Part shown: piece by piece, positions 24,360 through 34,001 of the stretch
How positions within the stretch are numbered: position 1 is the stretch's first letter
How the letters are laid out: the number at the start of each line of letters is the position of its first letter
Assembly (NCBI GenBank): GCA_030549795.1
Contig: JAUQQO010000013.1
Location: 21,963 to 66,758 of the forward strand
Origin: Pseudomonadota bacterium
Lineage (GTDB): Bacteria > Pseudomonadota > Alphaproteobacteria > Geminicoccales > Geminicoccaceae
Reading direction: 5' to 3'
DNA: 44,796 nucleotides
Notes under the pieces: model-generated
Databases searched by the model: none
Told to the model about the DNA's origin: nothing
What the model saw: the letters and a program-made list of their open reading frames with translations, nothing else
Translations under genes and position numbers: made by a program

Positions 24360-25379
24360 ATGTCCGAAGTCAACCGTCAGTGGCGCTTGGTCCGTCTCGT
24401 CGACGGTATGCCCTCCCCCGCCGACTGGCGACTCGAGGAGCATCCCGTTCCCGAACCGGAACCGGGCAGCTTCCTCGCGCGCGCGCTTCTGCTCGACGTG
24501 GCGCCCTATATGCGCGCCCGCATCGCACCGATCCGAAACTATGCCGCCGGCGTCGAGCCAGGTGCGGTGATGATCGGCGGGGCCGTGGCGCGCATCGTGG
24601 CGAGCCGCGCTCCCGGCTGGAACGAAGGCGATCTCGTGGTCACCGACTTCGGCTTCGGTTGGCAGGACTACGCGGTTTTGCGGCCCGAAGCGGTGCGGCG
24701 GGTCGACACTAAGCTCGCCCCGCCTGAAGCCTGGCTCGACGTGTTGGGGCTGAATGGCGCGACCGCCTGGTTCGCGCTGTTCGAGACTGGAGCCTTGCGC
24801 CCCGGCGACCGGGTGCTCGTGTCCGCCGCTGCCGGTTCGGTCGGCCAACTCGCAGGACAACTCGCGGCTCTTGCCGGTGCTGAGCCTTATGCCGTTACCT
24901 CGACCTCAGCAAAGCTCGAATGGTGCCTCTCGCTCGGCTATCGAGGCGGAATCGCCCATCGGGAAACCGAGGATCTCGCGAGCGCTTTGCGCGCACTTCT
25001 CCCTCGAGGCATCGATCTTTTCTTCGACAACACCGCAGGGCCGATCCACGACGCGGTACTGCAGAATCTCGCAACGCACGCGCGTATCGTGCTCGTCGGT
25101 ACAGTCAGCCTCGCCGATCGCCTCGGCCGACCCGACATCGGCCCTCGCTTTTTCCGCGAGATCCTGGTTGCTCGGGCGCGCATCGAGGGGTTCTTGATCC
25201 TCGACTTCGAGAAGCGCTGGCCGGAGGCGTGGACGCGGCTTGCTGACCTCTTGCGCGCCGGGCGCATTCGCACCCGCTATGATATCCTCGAGGGGCTCGA
25301 GCGTACGCCTGAGGCTTTCTTGCGCGTGCTCACTGGGCAGAATTTGGGCAAACAACTCGTGCGTGTCGCTTCCACGTGA
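24360..25379 (+). CDS. NADP-dependent oxidoreductase, CurA/PTGR1 type
   Basis: A 339-residue MDR enzyme of the prostaglandin reductase/curcumin reductase group, which reduces activated double bonds of alpha,beta-unsaturated carbonyls with NADPH. Typical blocks are LLLDVAPYMRARI, GLNGATAWFALFETG, VLVSAAAGSVGQLAGQLA and DLFFDNTAGPIHDAVL. The start ATG 24360 has AGGAGG 6 bases upstream. The usual YxxxK pair of the group is replaced here by an arginine-containing DVAPYMRAR, which is common in bacterial members. It diverges from the SAF-domain gene and converges on lpd with 34 bases between. Confidence 0.9.
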   Translation: MSEVNRQWRLVRLVDGMPSPADWRLEEHPVPEPEPGSFLARALLLDVAPYMRARIAPIRNYAAGVEPGAVMIGGAVARIVASRAPGWNEGDLVVTDFGFGWQDYAVLRPEAVRRVDTKLAPPEAWLDVLGLNGATAWFALFETGALRPGDRVLVSAAAGSVGQLAGQLAALAGAEPYAVTSTSAKLEWCLSLGYRGGIAHRETEDLASALRALLPRGIDLFFDNTAGPIHDAVLQNLATHARIVLVGTVSLADRLGRPDIGPRFFREILVARARIEGFLILDFEKRWPEAWTRLADLLRAGRIRTRYDILEGLERTPEAFLRVLTGQNLGKQLVRVAST

Positions 25380-25413
25380 AGCGATTGCGCGTAACGCGGC
25401 AACCCAGTTTCAC

Positions 25414-26823
25414 TTAGATGTGGATCGGTTTCGCCCAGGCGGCGAGGGCCGCCTCCTTGACCGCCTCTTCGAGCGTGGGATGGGGATGGCAGGTGCGTGC
25501 GACGTCTTCTGCCGTCGCCCCGAACTCCATAGCAAGGGCAAGTTCCGCGATCATCGTCCCCGCTTCGGGGCCAATGATGTGACACCCCAACACCCGGTCG
25601 CTTTCCGGATCAACCAAGATCTTCACAAAGCCCTCGCTCGCGCCGAGCGTGCGCGCTCGGCTATTGGCGGTGAAGGGGAACTTGCCGATCTTGTACGCTC
25701 GCCCTTCCGCCTTGAGCTGATCTTCGGTCTTCCCGACGGCCGCGACTTCGGGATGGGTATAGATTACAGCCGGAACCAACTCGTAGTTGTGCTGCGGTTT
25801 CTGCCCGGCGATCCATTCAACGCAGTGGATGCCGTCTTCTTCAGCCTTGTGGGCGAGCATCGGCCCTTCAATGACATCGCCGATGGCCCAGATCCCCGGT
25901 ACGGAGGTGCGAAAATGGCCGTCGGTGCGGATGCGTCCACGGTCGTCGAACAGTACCCCTACTTCGGCTGCTCCAAGCCCCTCGGTGTAGGGACGACGAC
26001 CGATCGCTATCAGCACCGTATCGGCCATGAGCGTCTCCGCTGGCCCTCCGGCCAGCGGTTCGACGACCACCGCCACGCCTTCGCCCGCCTTCTCCACGCC
26101 GACCACCTTGGTGCTGAGCCTAAAGCTCATCCCTTGGCGCGTGAGCAGGCGCTGGAGCTCGCGCGCGAGTTCGTGGTCCATGCCCGGGGTGATGCGATCG
26201 AGGAACTCGACCACCGTCACCTTAGCCCCGAGCCGTCGCCAAACCGTGCCGAGCTCGAGCCCGATGTAGCCCGCCCCAACCACCACGAGATGCTGGGGGA
26301 CACGCTCAAGCGCTAACGCGCCCGTCGAGGTGACGATCCGCTCCTCGTCGATCGCCACACCAGGAAGACGTGCAGGCTCGGAACCGGTCGCGATGACGAT
26401 GTTCTTAGCCGCGAGTTGCCGCTCGCCGCCATCGTTCGAGGTCACCACCAAGCGTCCGGGGGCGGCGATCCGCGCGTGGCCTACGACATACTCGACCTTA
26501 TTCTTACGGAAGAGGAACTCGATACCCTTGGTGAGGCCCTCAACCACCTTGTCCTTAAAGGAGAGCATAGCCGGAAGGTCGAGGCTCGCTTCGCCAATGC
26601 GAATACCGAAGCGACCAAGCTCGTGCTTCGACTGCTCAAAAAGATGTGAAGCGTGCAACAGCGCCTTCGAGGGAATGCAGCCGACGTTTAGGCACGTGCC
26701 CCCGAGCGTGCCACGCTTTTCGACGCAGGCAACCGACATGCCGAGCTGAGCGGCCTTGATCGCCGCCACGTAGCCGCCCGGACCGCCCCCGATGACGACG
26801 ACATCGTAAAGAGGCTCGGCCAT
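25414..26823 (-). CDS. lpdA: Dihydrolipoyl dehydrogenase (E3)
   Basis: A 469-residue flavoenzyme that reoxidises lipoyl groups of 2-oxoacid dehydrogenase and glycine cleavage complexes with NAD+. The FAD-binding motif is VVVIGGGPGGYVAA (residues 8-21), the redox disulfide is Cys44/Cys49 in GGTCLNVGCIPSK, the NAD-binding motif is VVVGAGYIGLELG, and the His-Glu pair is His448/Glu453 in HPHPTLEEAV. Length is normal. It is the last gene of the run that begins at lysC, 92 bases after ispG, and is separate from any E1/E2 gene in this window. The matching complex cannot be named. Confidence 0.97.
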   Translation of the reverse strand: MAEPLYDVVVIGGGPGGYVAAIKAAQLGMSVACVEKRGTLGGTCLNVGCIPSKALLHASHLFEQSKHELGRFGIRIGEASLDLPAMLSFKDKVVEGLTKGIEFLFRKNKVEYVVGHARIAAPGRLVVTSNDGGERQLAAKNIVIATGSEPARLPGVAIDEERIVTSTGALALERVPQHLVVVGAGYIGLELGTVWRRLGAKVTVVEFLDRITPGMDHELARELQRLLTRQGMSFRLSTKVVGVEKAGEGVAVVVEPLAGGPAETLMADTVLIAIGRRPYTEGLGAAEVGVLFDDRGRIRTDGHFRTSVPGIWAIGDVIEGPMLAHKAEEDGIHCVEWIAGQKPQHNYELVPAVIYTHPEVAAVGKTEDQLKAEGRAYKIGKFPFTANSRARTLGASEGFVKILVDPESDRVLGCHIIGPEAGTMIAELALAMEFGATAEDVARTCHPHPTLEEAVKEAALAAWAKPIHI

Positions 26824-26915
26824 CTGAGCCGCTCCCTCGCTTCGCTTCCCGCGCCGCTGCTAGCATTTCCAATGGGTAGCGTCACCGCGGCAAAAGGAGC
26901 AGAACTGCCTATCCT

Positions 26916-28157
26916 TCACGCTGCTCGCGAGCGACCGAACCGCCGCTCGACATACTCGGCCACCATCGCCTTGAACTCTTCGGCGATCCGCTCGCCGCGC
27001 AAGGTTGCGACTTTCTTGCCGTCGACGAAGACTGGTGCCGCTGGACTCTCGCCGGTGCCCGGGAGGGAGATACCGATATCAGCGTGCTTGCTCTCGCCCG
27101 GCCCATTGACGATGCAACCCATGACCGCAACGTTGAGGGTCTCGACACCCGGATAGCGGCTCTTCCAAACCGGCATCTGAGCTGCGAGCCAATTCTGAAT
27201 GTCGGCGGCGAGCTCTTGGAAGAAGCGGCTCGTCGTCCGGCCGCAACCCGGGCAGGCCGCCACCTGCGGCACAAAGGAGCGAAGGCCCAGGGATTGCAGG
27301 ATCTGCTGGCAGACCTGCACTTCAAGGGTGCGCGGTTCACCCGGCGCTGGGGTGAGCGAGCAGCGGATGGTATCGCCGATCCCTTCCTGCAGGAGCAGGC
27401 TGAGCGCTGCGGTGGTGGCGACGATGCCTTTTATGCCCATTCCCGCTTCCGTGAGCCCGAGGTGCAAGGCGTAGGACGAGCGCCGCGCGAGCTCGCGGTA
27501 TACCGCCACCATGTCCTGCACGCGGCTCACCTTGGCGGAGATCACGATGCGATTGGCCGGCAAGCCAACCCGCTCTGCATGGGCAGCACTCTCGAGCGCC
27601 GAGCGCACGAGCGCTTCGCGCAGGACAGCGTCCGCCGGCAGCGGATCGGAGCGCGCCGCATTGGCGTCCATAAGGCGCGCGGCCAGTTCCTGGTCGAGCG
27701 AACCCCAGTTCACCCCGACACGCACCGGTCGATCGAAGCGCAGAGCGGCCTCGATCATCTGTTCGAATTGACGGTCGCGCTTGTCACCAAAGCCGACGTT
27801 GCCGGGGTTGATGCGGAACTTGGCGAGTGCCCGCCCGAGCTCAGGAACTTCCGCAAGGAGCCGGTGACCGTTGTAATGGAAATCGCCCACAAGCGGCAGG
27901 TCGCGAAAGCCCATAAGGTCCAGGCGCTCGCGGATGATCGGAACCGCCCGCGCGGCAGCCAGATTGTTCACCGTAATGCGCACGATCTCCGAGCCGGCAC
28001 GGGCGAGTTCGATGATCTGGTCGGTGGTGGCGTCGACGTCGGCCGTGTCGGTGTTGGTCATCGATTGGACGACGATCGGCGCCCCGCCCCCGATCGTCAC
28101 CGCACCGACGCGCACCGCGTGGGTCGGATGCCGACGGATCTCCGCGAGCGCGATCAC
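26916..28157 (-). CDS. ispG: 4-hydroxy-3-methylbut-2-enyl diphosphate synthase
   Basis: A 413-residue enzyme of the methylerythritol phosphate isoprenoid pathway. It converts methylerythritol cyclodiphosphate to HMBPP using a [4Fe-4S] cluster. The cluster cysteines are Cys302 and Cys305 (ACPGCGR) and Cys348 ([11 protein letters not shown]); [18 protein letters not shown] near the N-terminus and GDFHYNGH are family blocks. A 30-odd residue insertion around [16 protein letters not shown] is of the type seen in proteobacterial enzymes. It lies 27 bases after rodZ, the same order as in E. coli (rodZ-ispG), and is probably co-transcribed with it. Confidence 0.97.
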   Translation of the reverse strand: MIALAEIRRHPTHAVRVGAVTIGGGAPIVVQSMTNTDTADVDATTDQIIELARAGSEIVRITVNNLAAARAVPIIRERLDLMGFRDLPLVGDFHYNGHRLLAEVPELGRALAKFRINPGNVGFGDKRDRQFEQMIEAALRFDRPVRVGVNWGSLDQELAARLMDANAARSDPLPADAVLREALVRSALESAAHAERVGLPANRIVISAKVSRVQDMVAVYRELARRSSYALHLGLTEAGMGIKGIVATTAALSLLLQEGIGDTIRCSLTPAPGEPRTLEVQVCQQILQSLGLRSFVPQVAACPGCGRTTSRFFQELAADIQNWLAAQMPVWKSRYPGVETLNVAVMGCIVNGPGESKHADIGISLPGTGESPAAPVFVDGKKVATLRGERIAEEFKAMVAEYVERRFGRSRAA

Positions 28158-28184
28158 GATTTTTCCCCAGCGACTCTCTCGGGC

Positions 28185-29276
28185 TCAACGTCCGCCAAGG
28201 CGTGCCTTGAGAGCGGACGGCGCGAGCGGAACCTCGCGCATAACCGCGCCGACCTCTCCCAACGGCCCAAGAACCCGACCGTCCACGATCACCTCAAGGC
28301 CTCCAGCGTTTCCCGTCCACAGTGCGAGATCGTCGCGATCGGGCAAGACCAACCGCTCGCCGGGCTCAAGCGTGCGGCTTCGCACAAAGTCACGCCCATA
28401 ACTGCGGATCTGTACCCACACCGTATCCTTAGCGAGGAGGACGACCCGGGCATCGCCGCCCCCTACCTCACGAGAGGTTCGCATCGGCTCAAGCGTGGCA
28501 AGGAGCTCGCTCGGGGTGGGCTGCATACGCGGCTGGAGCGCTACCGACGCGGCACGTTCTGCAGCAAGAGCGGCCGTCGAATCACGCCGGGGAGGCGGCA
28601 CCATCCGCGCGGTCTCGAACGTTTCTTCCGGCTCGCTGGCCAAGAGGGCCTCGGGAAGAACGCGTTGCGCCGAGGGCGGAAGAGCGGGGCTCGGAGGGCT
28701 TGCAGAGGAGCCAACCGAGGTTCCCGGTTGGCCCGAGTGCGCAAGCGGGGCAGCAGAAGAGTTCGCAGAGCCCGATGTCGTTGCAGCCAGAAGCTCACCC
28801 GCTGCCCGACCGATTTCTCCTGGCAGCGCGAGTACGCGCGCGAAGAGGGGATGCTCGCGCCAGCCCATATGCCAGCTGCCGTAGAGGAGTCCGGCGAGCA
28901 GGATGAACGCTGCGACGAGCAAACCGCGCGGGGCGCGATCATCGCGCACGGGCTCTGGCACCGTGAGCTCGGGAGCGGGTGGCGCCCCGTCGAGCCCCTC
29001 TTTGACCAGGCGGACCACTTGCGCGCCGTCGAAGCCCAGATGATCGGCATAAGAACGCAAGAACCCGAGCGCGTAAGGGCGGCCCGGCGTGAGCGAGAGA
29101 TCACCCTCCTCTAGAGCAAAGAGATAGGACGGTTTGATCCGCAGGATTTCAGCCACCTCATAGAGATCCTCCCCCCGCGCCTCGCGGGCCTGGCGCAAGG
29201 CGGCGCCCACGCGGCGTAGCGCTTCCTGGCGGGGGTCGCGAGCGTCGGCTATCTCTCGGGCTGCGCGACTGCTCAT
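28185..29276 (-). CDS. rodZ: RodZ-like cell-shape protein
   Basis: A 363-residue protein: an N-terminal helix-turn-helix (VGAALRQAREARGEDLYEVA, IKPSYLFALEEGDL, GRPYALGFLRSYADHLG), a single membrane helix at about residues 119-137 (GLLVAAFILLAGLLYGSWH), a long proline/serine/alanine linker, and a C-terminal beta domain (VWVQIRSYGRDFVRSRTLEP, LEVIVDGR) of the DUF4115 type. RodZ links MreB filaments to the elongation machinery. The start is ATG 29276, without a strong Shine-Dalgarno site; the open frame upstream is not protein-like. It precedes ispG by 27 bases, a conserved order that supports the name. mreB is not in the window. Confidence 0.92.
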   Translation of the reverse strand: MSSRAAREIADARDPRQEALRRVGAALRQAREARGEDLYEVAEILRIKPSYLFALEEGDLSLTPGRPYALGFLRSYADHLGFDGAQVVRLVKEGLDGAPPAPELTVPEPVRDDRAPRGLLVAAFILLAGLLYGSWHMGWREHPLFARVLALPGEIGRAAGELLAATTSGSANSSAAPLAHSGQPGTSVGSSASPPSPALPPSAQRVLPEALLASEPEETFETARMVPPPRRDSTAALAAERAASVALQPRMQPTPSELLATLEPMRTSREVGGGDARVVLLAKDTVWVQIRSYGRDFVRSRTLEPGERLVLPDRDDLALWTGNAGGLEVIVDGRVLGPLGEVGAVMREVPLAPSALKARLGGR

Positions 29277-29386
29277 GGTCGATCCGGGGTCGCGAAGGTG
29301 GGCGCGGCGGCTGGCACCGACAACGGATAGCAGTTCTGTGGTCTCTCGCCAAATGTCGCGGTCGCCGCGGCAGCGCTGCGTACGCT

Positions 29387-31726
29387 TCAGGTAGGAAGGT
29401 TCTGGCCCGGCGGCAACACTACGGCATGATCGTGCGCCCAAGCGAGAAGCGGTTGGCGCAACGATCGTTCTGATGCGCCGAGAACGCGATCAAGGAAGCG
29501 CGCGAGGCGCCCGACGTCGAGCGAGCGCACCATTGCTTTGACGGAATAGAGCTCGGAAGGCGACACCGAGAGCCTGCGCACCCCGATGCCCACGAGCGCC
29601 ATCGCCTCGAGCGGCCGGCTCGCCATCTCGCCGCACACCGTAAGCGGCACGCCCGCTGCGCGACAGCGCTCGACCAGGTCCCGCAGGAACGCGAGAGCTG
29701 CTGGCGCGAGCACATCGTAGCGCTCGGCCAAGATCGGGTTCCCCCGATCACAAGCAAAAAGAAATTGCAAAAGATCGTTGGTACCGACTGAAACGAAATC
29801 GACCTCGTTTAGCAAGGCATCTAACTGCCAGTAGAGGGCTGGCACTTCAAACATCACCCCGACTTCAACAGAGGCCGGAGGTTTTCCTCCAAGTGCAGCG
29901 TGACGCGTCATTTCCTTCAAGAGCAATGCGCGCGCCGCACGCAATTCCGCCACTTCCGCCACCATAGGAAACATGAGCGCTAGAGGGCGCCCTTCGGCAG
30001 CGGCGAGAAGGGCCCGCAGCTGGGCGCGCAACAGCGCCGGTCGATCGAGACCGATGCGGATCGCGCGCCAGCCGAGCGCTGGGTTCCCCTCGGCCGGCAT
30101 TCGCCAATAGGGCAGGTGCTTGTCGCTGCCGATATCAAGCGTGCGAAACACAACCCGGCGATCGCCCGCGAGATCGAGGATGCGCTTATAGATCTGAGCC
30201 TGCTCTTCGACCGAGGGCCAACTCGGGCGGGTCATGAAGCCCAGTTCGGTACGGAACAGTCCGATGCCCGCCGCACCCGTCTCGAGGAGCGCAGGGAGAT
30301 CGGCGAGGAAAGCGGCGTTGATACCGAGCCAGATCTCGATGCCGTCGCGGGTGACAGCCGGCAGGTCCTTAAGCGCCGCGAGCTGCCGCCGTCTCTCGTT
30401 ACGGGCTTGTACGGTGCGCGCGAACGCCTGCAGCACGTCCTCGCTGGGCCGCAAGAAGACGACGCCGTTTTCAGCGTCGAGCGCCACCGGATCACCCGGC
30501 TCGAAGAGCGTCATCGCGCCCTCGACGCGGCCCACGAGCGGAATATCGAGGGCTCGCGCGACGATCGTGACATGCGCGGTCTTCGAACCCTCTTCGAGGA
30601 TGATCCCTTTGAGCTTGTTGCGGTCGTATTCGACGAGCTCGGCAGCCGAGAGCGAGCGGGCGATGAGAATACAATCGTCCGGGACCGCCGCTGGATCGTG
30701 CAAAGTGCTGCGGCCGGCCAAGTGGAGGAGAAGGCGGTTGGCGAGGTCGTCGAGATCGAGCAGACGTTCTTTGAGCACAGGATCGGCGGCGTGGCCAAGG
30801 CGCAGGCGCGTCTGCTCCTGGACGCGACGTACCGCCGCTTCCGCGGAGAGCCCCGTGTCGATCGCCTCGCGGATGCGCCGGATCCAGCCCGTGTCGTCGG
30901 CGAACATGCGGTAGGCCTCGAGCACCTCACGGTGCTCGCCGGAAGCGAGATCGGCGCGCGCTAAGAGGCGATCGAGCGAGCGCTTGAGTTCCTCGAGGGC
31001 ACGGTCGAGCCGCGCTTGCTCAGCCGCCGGATCATCCGCCAGCAGCCGGCTGATCTCGATGCGCGGCTCGTGTAGCCAGGCCCTTCCAATGGCTACTCCT
31101 TCTACGAGCCGGAGCGCTTCAAGCCGCCGGCGCTCGGGTGCGAGGGTACCGAGATCGGTGTAGAGCTCGCGGTCGAGAAGGCCGCCTGACGCGAACATTT
31201 CGGCGAGGACCGAGGCGATGATCTGCATCGCGTCGATCTCGTCCTCGTCGTAGAGCCGGTGGGCGGTATTCTGAATGGTGAGCACGCCGACCACCCGACC
31301 CGAGCGCACGATCGGCACGCCCAGAAACGAGTTGTAAATCTCTTCGCGCGTTTCGGGCCGGTACGCGAAGTTCGGGTGCCGTTGAGCGTCGCTCGTGTTG
31401 ATGACGTCGCCCGTCGCTGCAATCGTGCCCACGAGGCCTTCGCCGACCCTCAGCCGAGTGCGGTGAACCGCTTCTCGCGCGAGGCCTTCGGTCGCGAAGA
31501 GTTCGAGCACGTCGCCGGCGCGCTGCACGTAGACCGAACAGACTTCGGCCACGAGATCGGCGGCGATCATCTTGACGATCTTATCGAGCCGCTGCTGCGG
31601 CGTGGTGGGCTCGGCGACGACGGCGACCAAGCGTCGCAGGAGCCGGCGGGCTGGGATGACCTCGCTCGGCCGCCGGGTCTCGCCCGGGGTCTCGCCCCCG
31701 GCCCAGCCGCCGACCGGCGGGCTCAC
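29387..31726 (-). CDS. ptsP: PTS enzyme I-Ntr (phosphoenolpyruvate-protein phosphotransferase)
   Basis: A 779-residue protein that passes phosphate from PEP to NPr in the nitrogen-related phosphotransferase chain. Residues about 25-180 form a GAF sensor domain, which can bind glutamine or oxoglutarate in relatives. Residues about 205-335 are the NPr-binding helical domain. The phospho-accepting His385 lies in LEEGSKTAHVTIVARALDIP. The PEP-binding barrel has GLFRTELGFM, FRTLDIGSDK and the catalytic cysteine in TVCGEMASRP. The start ATG 31726 overlaps the stop of the nitronate monooxygenase-like gene by 4 bases. The position after lysC is common in alphaproteobacteria, and the classical next gene (prfA) is replaced here by rodZ-ispG. 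Confidence 0.96.
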   Translation of the reverse strand: MSPPVGGWAGGETPGETRRPSEVIPARRLLRRLVAVVAEPTTPQQRLDKIVKMIAADLVAEVCSVYVQRAGDVLELFATEGLAREAVHRTRLRVGEGLVGTIAATGDVINTSDAQRHPNFAYRPETREEIYNSFLGVPIVRSGRVVGVLTIQNTAHRLYDEDEIDAMQIIASVLAEMFASGGLLDRELYTDLGTLAPERRRLEALRLVEGVAIGRAWLHEPRIEISRLLADDPAAEQARLDRALEELKRSLDRLLARADLASGEHREVLEAYRMFADDTGWIRRIREAIDTGLSAEAAVRRVQEQTRLRLGHAADPVLKERLLDLDDLANRLLLHLAGRSTLHDPAAVPDDCILIARSLSAAELVEYDRNKLKGIILEEGSKTAHVTIVARALDIPLVGRVEGAMTLFEPGDPVALDAENGVVFLRPSEDVLQAFARTVQARNERRRQLAALKDLPAVTRDGIEIWLGINAAFLADLPALLETGAAGIGLFRTELGFMTRPSWPSVEEQAQIYKRILDLAGDRRVVFRTLDIGSDKHLPYWRMPAEGNPALGWRAIRIGLDRPALLRAQLRALLAAAEGRPLALMFPMVAEVAELRAARALLLKEMTRHAALGGKPPASVEVGVMFEVPALYWQLDALLNEVDFVSVGTNDLLQFLFACDRGNPILAERYDVLAPAALAFLRDLVERCRAAGVPLTVCGEMASRPLEAMALVGIGVRRLSVSPSELYSVKAMVRSLDVGRLARFLDRVLGASERSLRQPLLAWAHDHAVVLPPGQNLPT

Positions 31727-32781
31727 CCGGCCGCCGCCACCTCGAGGCGGAGCCCTTGCACACGGGCGAGCGCCGCCTCGGCCTGTTCGACGAGCTCGGC
31801 CAAAATCGCCGCGGTCGGTTGGATCTGTTTGACCATCCCGACGCTCTGACCAGCCATGAGCGAACCGTTCTCGACGTCGCCGTCGATCACCGCGCGTTTG
31901 AGCGCTCCTGCCCAGAAATGCTCGATGGCAAGCGAAGCCTCCTCAAAGCTCATCTCGCCGGCGCGCCAACGCGCGATCACTTCGTGTTGGGTTTCGATGA
32001 ACCGTCGCGTCGCGGCGTTCACGAGCGCCCGCACTGGGATGACCTTGAAATTGGGGTCGACTTGCACCGAGACCTGAGCGTCGCGGGCGGAGGCGCGGAT
32101 GAACGCCTGTTTGAAGGCGGGATGGGCGATCGATTCGCTCGCACACACAAAGCGCGTGCCCATTTGGACTCCCGCAGCTCCCATAAGGAGATAGGCGGCG
32201 ATCATCTCCCCATGACCAATACCGCCGGCCACGAAAACCGGAACCTCGCGGATCTCGGGCAGGATCTCTTGCGCGAGCACGGAGGTTGAGACTGGGCCCA
32301 CATGTCCACCCGCCTCGTGCCCTTCGATGATGAGGGCATCGACCCCTTGGCGCACGAGCTTCTTGGCAATCGCTAGTGCCGGCGCGAAAGCCAACACCTT
32401 GATCCCGGCGCCTTTGAGGCGGGCGATCGCGGCCGGGGGCGGAAGTCCTCCCGCGAGCACGACGTGGCTTACCTTGTGCGCGATGCACACGCCAACGAGT
32501 TCGTCGAGCTCAGGGTGCATGACGATCAGGTTCACCCCGAACGGACGGTCGGTACGCGCGCCTGTGGCAGCGATCTCGGCAGAAAGCGCCTCTGGTCCCA
32601 TCGAACCGCAGGCGAGCACGCCAAAGCCTCCGGCATTGGAGATCGCCGCCACCAGATTGTGCTCGCTCACCCAGGTCATCGCCCCGCCCAAGATCGCGAG
32701 CTCGCTGCCCAAAAAACGGCGTCCGCGCTCCCAAAGCGCGCGCAACAAGGGCGAGCGAACGCGGACGACAGCCACGCTCAC
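31723..32781 (-). CDS. Nitronate monooxygenase / FabK-like flavoprotein
   Basis: A 352-residue FMN protein of the 2-nitropropane dioxygenase family. Family blocks are GSELAILGGAMTWVSEHNLV, AISNAGGFGVLACGSM, VDALIIEGHEAGGHVGP (FMN phosphate region with the His-x3-GGH element) and PVFVAGGIGHGEMIAAYLLM, then GAAGVQMGTRFVCASES. Members detoxify alkyl nitronates or act as enoyl-ACP reductase (FabK); the sequence does not settle which. It overlaps lysC (ATGA) upstream and ptsP downstream by 4 bases each, so it is embedded in the lysC-ptsP transcript and translationally coupled. Confidence 0.88.
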   Translation of the reverse strand: MSVAVVRVRSPLLRALWERGRRFLGSELAILGGAMTWVSEHNLVAAISNAGGFGVLACGSMGPEALSAEIAATGARTDRPFGVNLIVMHPELDELVGVCIAHKVSHVVLAGGLPPPAAIARLKGAGIKVLAFAPALAIAKKLVRQGVDALIIEGHEAGGHVGPVSTSVLAQEILPEIREVPVFVAGGIGHGEMIAAYLLMGAAGVQMGTRFVCASESIAHPAFKQAFIRASARDAQVSVQVDPNFKVIPVRALVNAATRRFIETQHEVIARWRAGEMSFEEASLAIEHFWAGALKRAVIDGDVENGSLMAGQSVGMVKQIQPTAAILAELVEQAEAALARVQGLRLEVAAAG

Positions 32782-34001
32782 GGTGCGTCCAATCCATAAG
32801 CGCTGTGGAGCGCGCGGAGCGCGAGTTCGGTATATTCGTCCGCAATCAGCACACTGATCTTGATCTCAGAGGTCGAAATCGCCTGAATGTTGATGCCTTT
32901 GTCAGCGAGAGTCTGGAACATCCGGTGGGCAATTCCGGCGTGACTGCGCATGCCGACGCCGATAACCGAGACTTTGACGACGTTGGAGTCGGTAACGAGG
33001 CGCTCGTAACCGATCCGCTCTTTCGCCCGCTCGAGCACGGCCTGCGCGCGCGCCAGATCTGCCTTCGCCACCGTGAAGGTGATATTGGCGAACTGCCCGT
33101 CGCGGCTCACCGACTGCACAATCATGTCGACGTTGATGTTAGCCTCTGCTAAAGGCCCGAAGATCGCAGCCGCCACCCCCGGGCGGTCGCGCACCTGCTG
33201 CACTGTGATCCGAGCCTCGTTGCGGCTGTAGGCGATCCCGCTGACGACCTGACTTTCCACGATCTCGTCCTCGTCGACGACTAGCGTTCCGGGTTTGTCC
33301 TCAAACGACGAAAGTACTTGTACCCGCACGCGGTGTTGCATGGCGAGAGCGACGGAGCGGGTCTCGAGTACTTTGGCCCCGACCGAGGCCATCTCGAGCA
33401 TCTCCTCGTAGGTGATACGCTCGAGCTTGCGTGCTTTAGCGACGATCCGTGGATCGGTGGTGTAAACCCCGTCGACGTCGGTGTAGATGTCGCAACGGTC
33501 GGCGCCGAGGGCGGCGGCGAGCGCCACGGCGGATGTGTCCGAACCGCCGCGACCGAGGGTGGTTACCCTGCCGTCCGGGCCGATGCCCTGGAAGCCCGCG
33601 ACCACCGCCACTTTGCCCTCTTCGAGACAGCTCATCACGGGGCCGGGATCGATGGCAACGATCCGCGCCTTGCCGTGCGCGGCATCGGTGCGCACGCCGG
33701 CTTGCCAACCGAGAAAGGAGCGCGCCGGCACCCCGAGCTTCTGCAGCGCGATGGCAAGCAGCCCGATCGTTACCTGCTCGCCCGAGGACACGACCTGATC
33801 ATATTCCGCGGGATCGTAGCCCGCCGCATCGAGCCCGTGCACCCAGGCAACGAGCTGGTTGGTCGTCCCGGCCATCGCCGAGACGACGACTGCGACGCGG
33901 TCACCCGCGTCGACGGAGCGCTTGATGCGGGCGGCGACGTTTCGGATCCGATCTAGATCGGCGACCGAGGTGCCGCCATACTTCTGAACGATGAGTGCCA
34001 A
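32778..34001 (-). CDS. lysC: Aspartate kinase
   Basis: A 407-residue enzyme that phosphorylates aspartate, the first step to lysine, threonine, methionine and diaminopimelate. The kinase domain has VQKYGGTSVADLDRIR at the N-terminus, SSGEQVTIGLLA, GRGGSDTSAVALAAAL and DIYTDVDGVYTTDP. Two ACT domains (about residues 265-407, with EARITVQQVRDRPGVAAAIF and VSVIGVGMRSHAGIAHRMF) give feedback control. The start is TTG 34001, giving MALIVQKYGG, the family's usual beginning; GGGATAG about 6 bases upstream is a weak ribosome site. Length is normal. The start codon lies inside the first codons of divergent ubiG (ATG 33991), so the two 5' ends overlap by 11 bases. Confidence 0.95.
   Translation of the reverse strand: MALIVQKYGGTSVADLDRIRNVAARIKRSVDAGDRVAVVVSAMAGTTNQLVAWVHGLDAAGYDPAEYDQVVSSGEQVTIGLLAIALQKLGVPARSFLGWQAGVRTDAAHGKARIVAIDPGPVMSCLEEGKVAVVAGFQGIGPDGRVTTLGRGGSDTSAVALAAALGADRCDIYTDVDGVYTTDPRIVAKARKLERITYEEMLEMASVGAKVLETRSVALAMQHRVRVQVLSSFEDKPGTLVVDEDEIVESQVVSGIAYSRNEARITVQQVRDRPGVAAAIFGPLAEANINVDMIVQSVSRDGQFANITFTVAKADLARAQAVLERAKERIGYERLVTDSNVVKVSVIGVGMRSHAGIAHRMFQTLADKGINIQAISTSEIKISVLIADEYTELALRALHSAYGLDAP

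Noticed and set aside
30116-30964. A 282-codon plus-strand frame antisense to ptsP
   Set aside because: Shadow of a clear conserved gene; composition typical of antisense translation.
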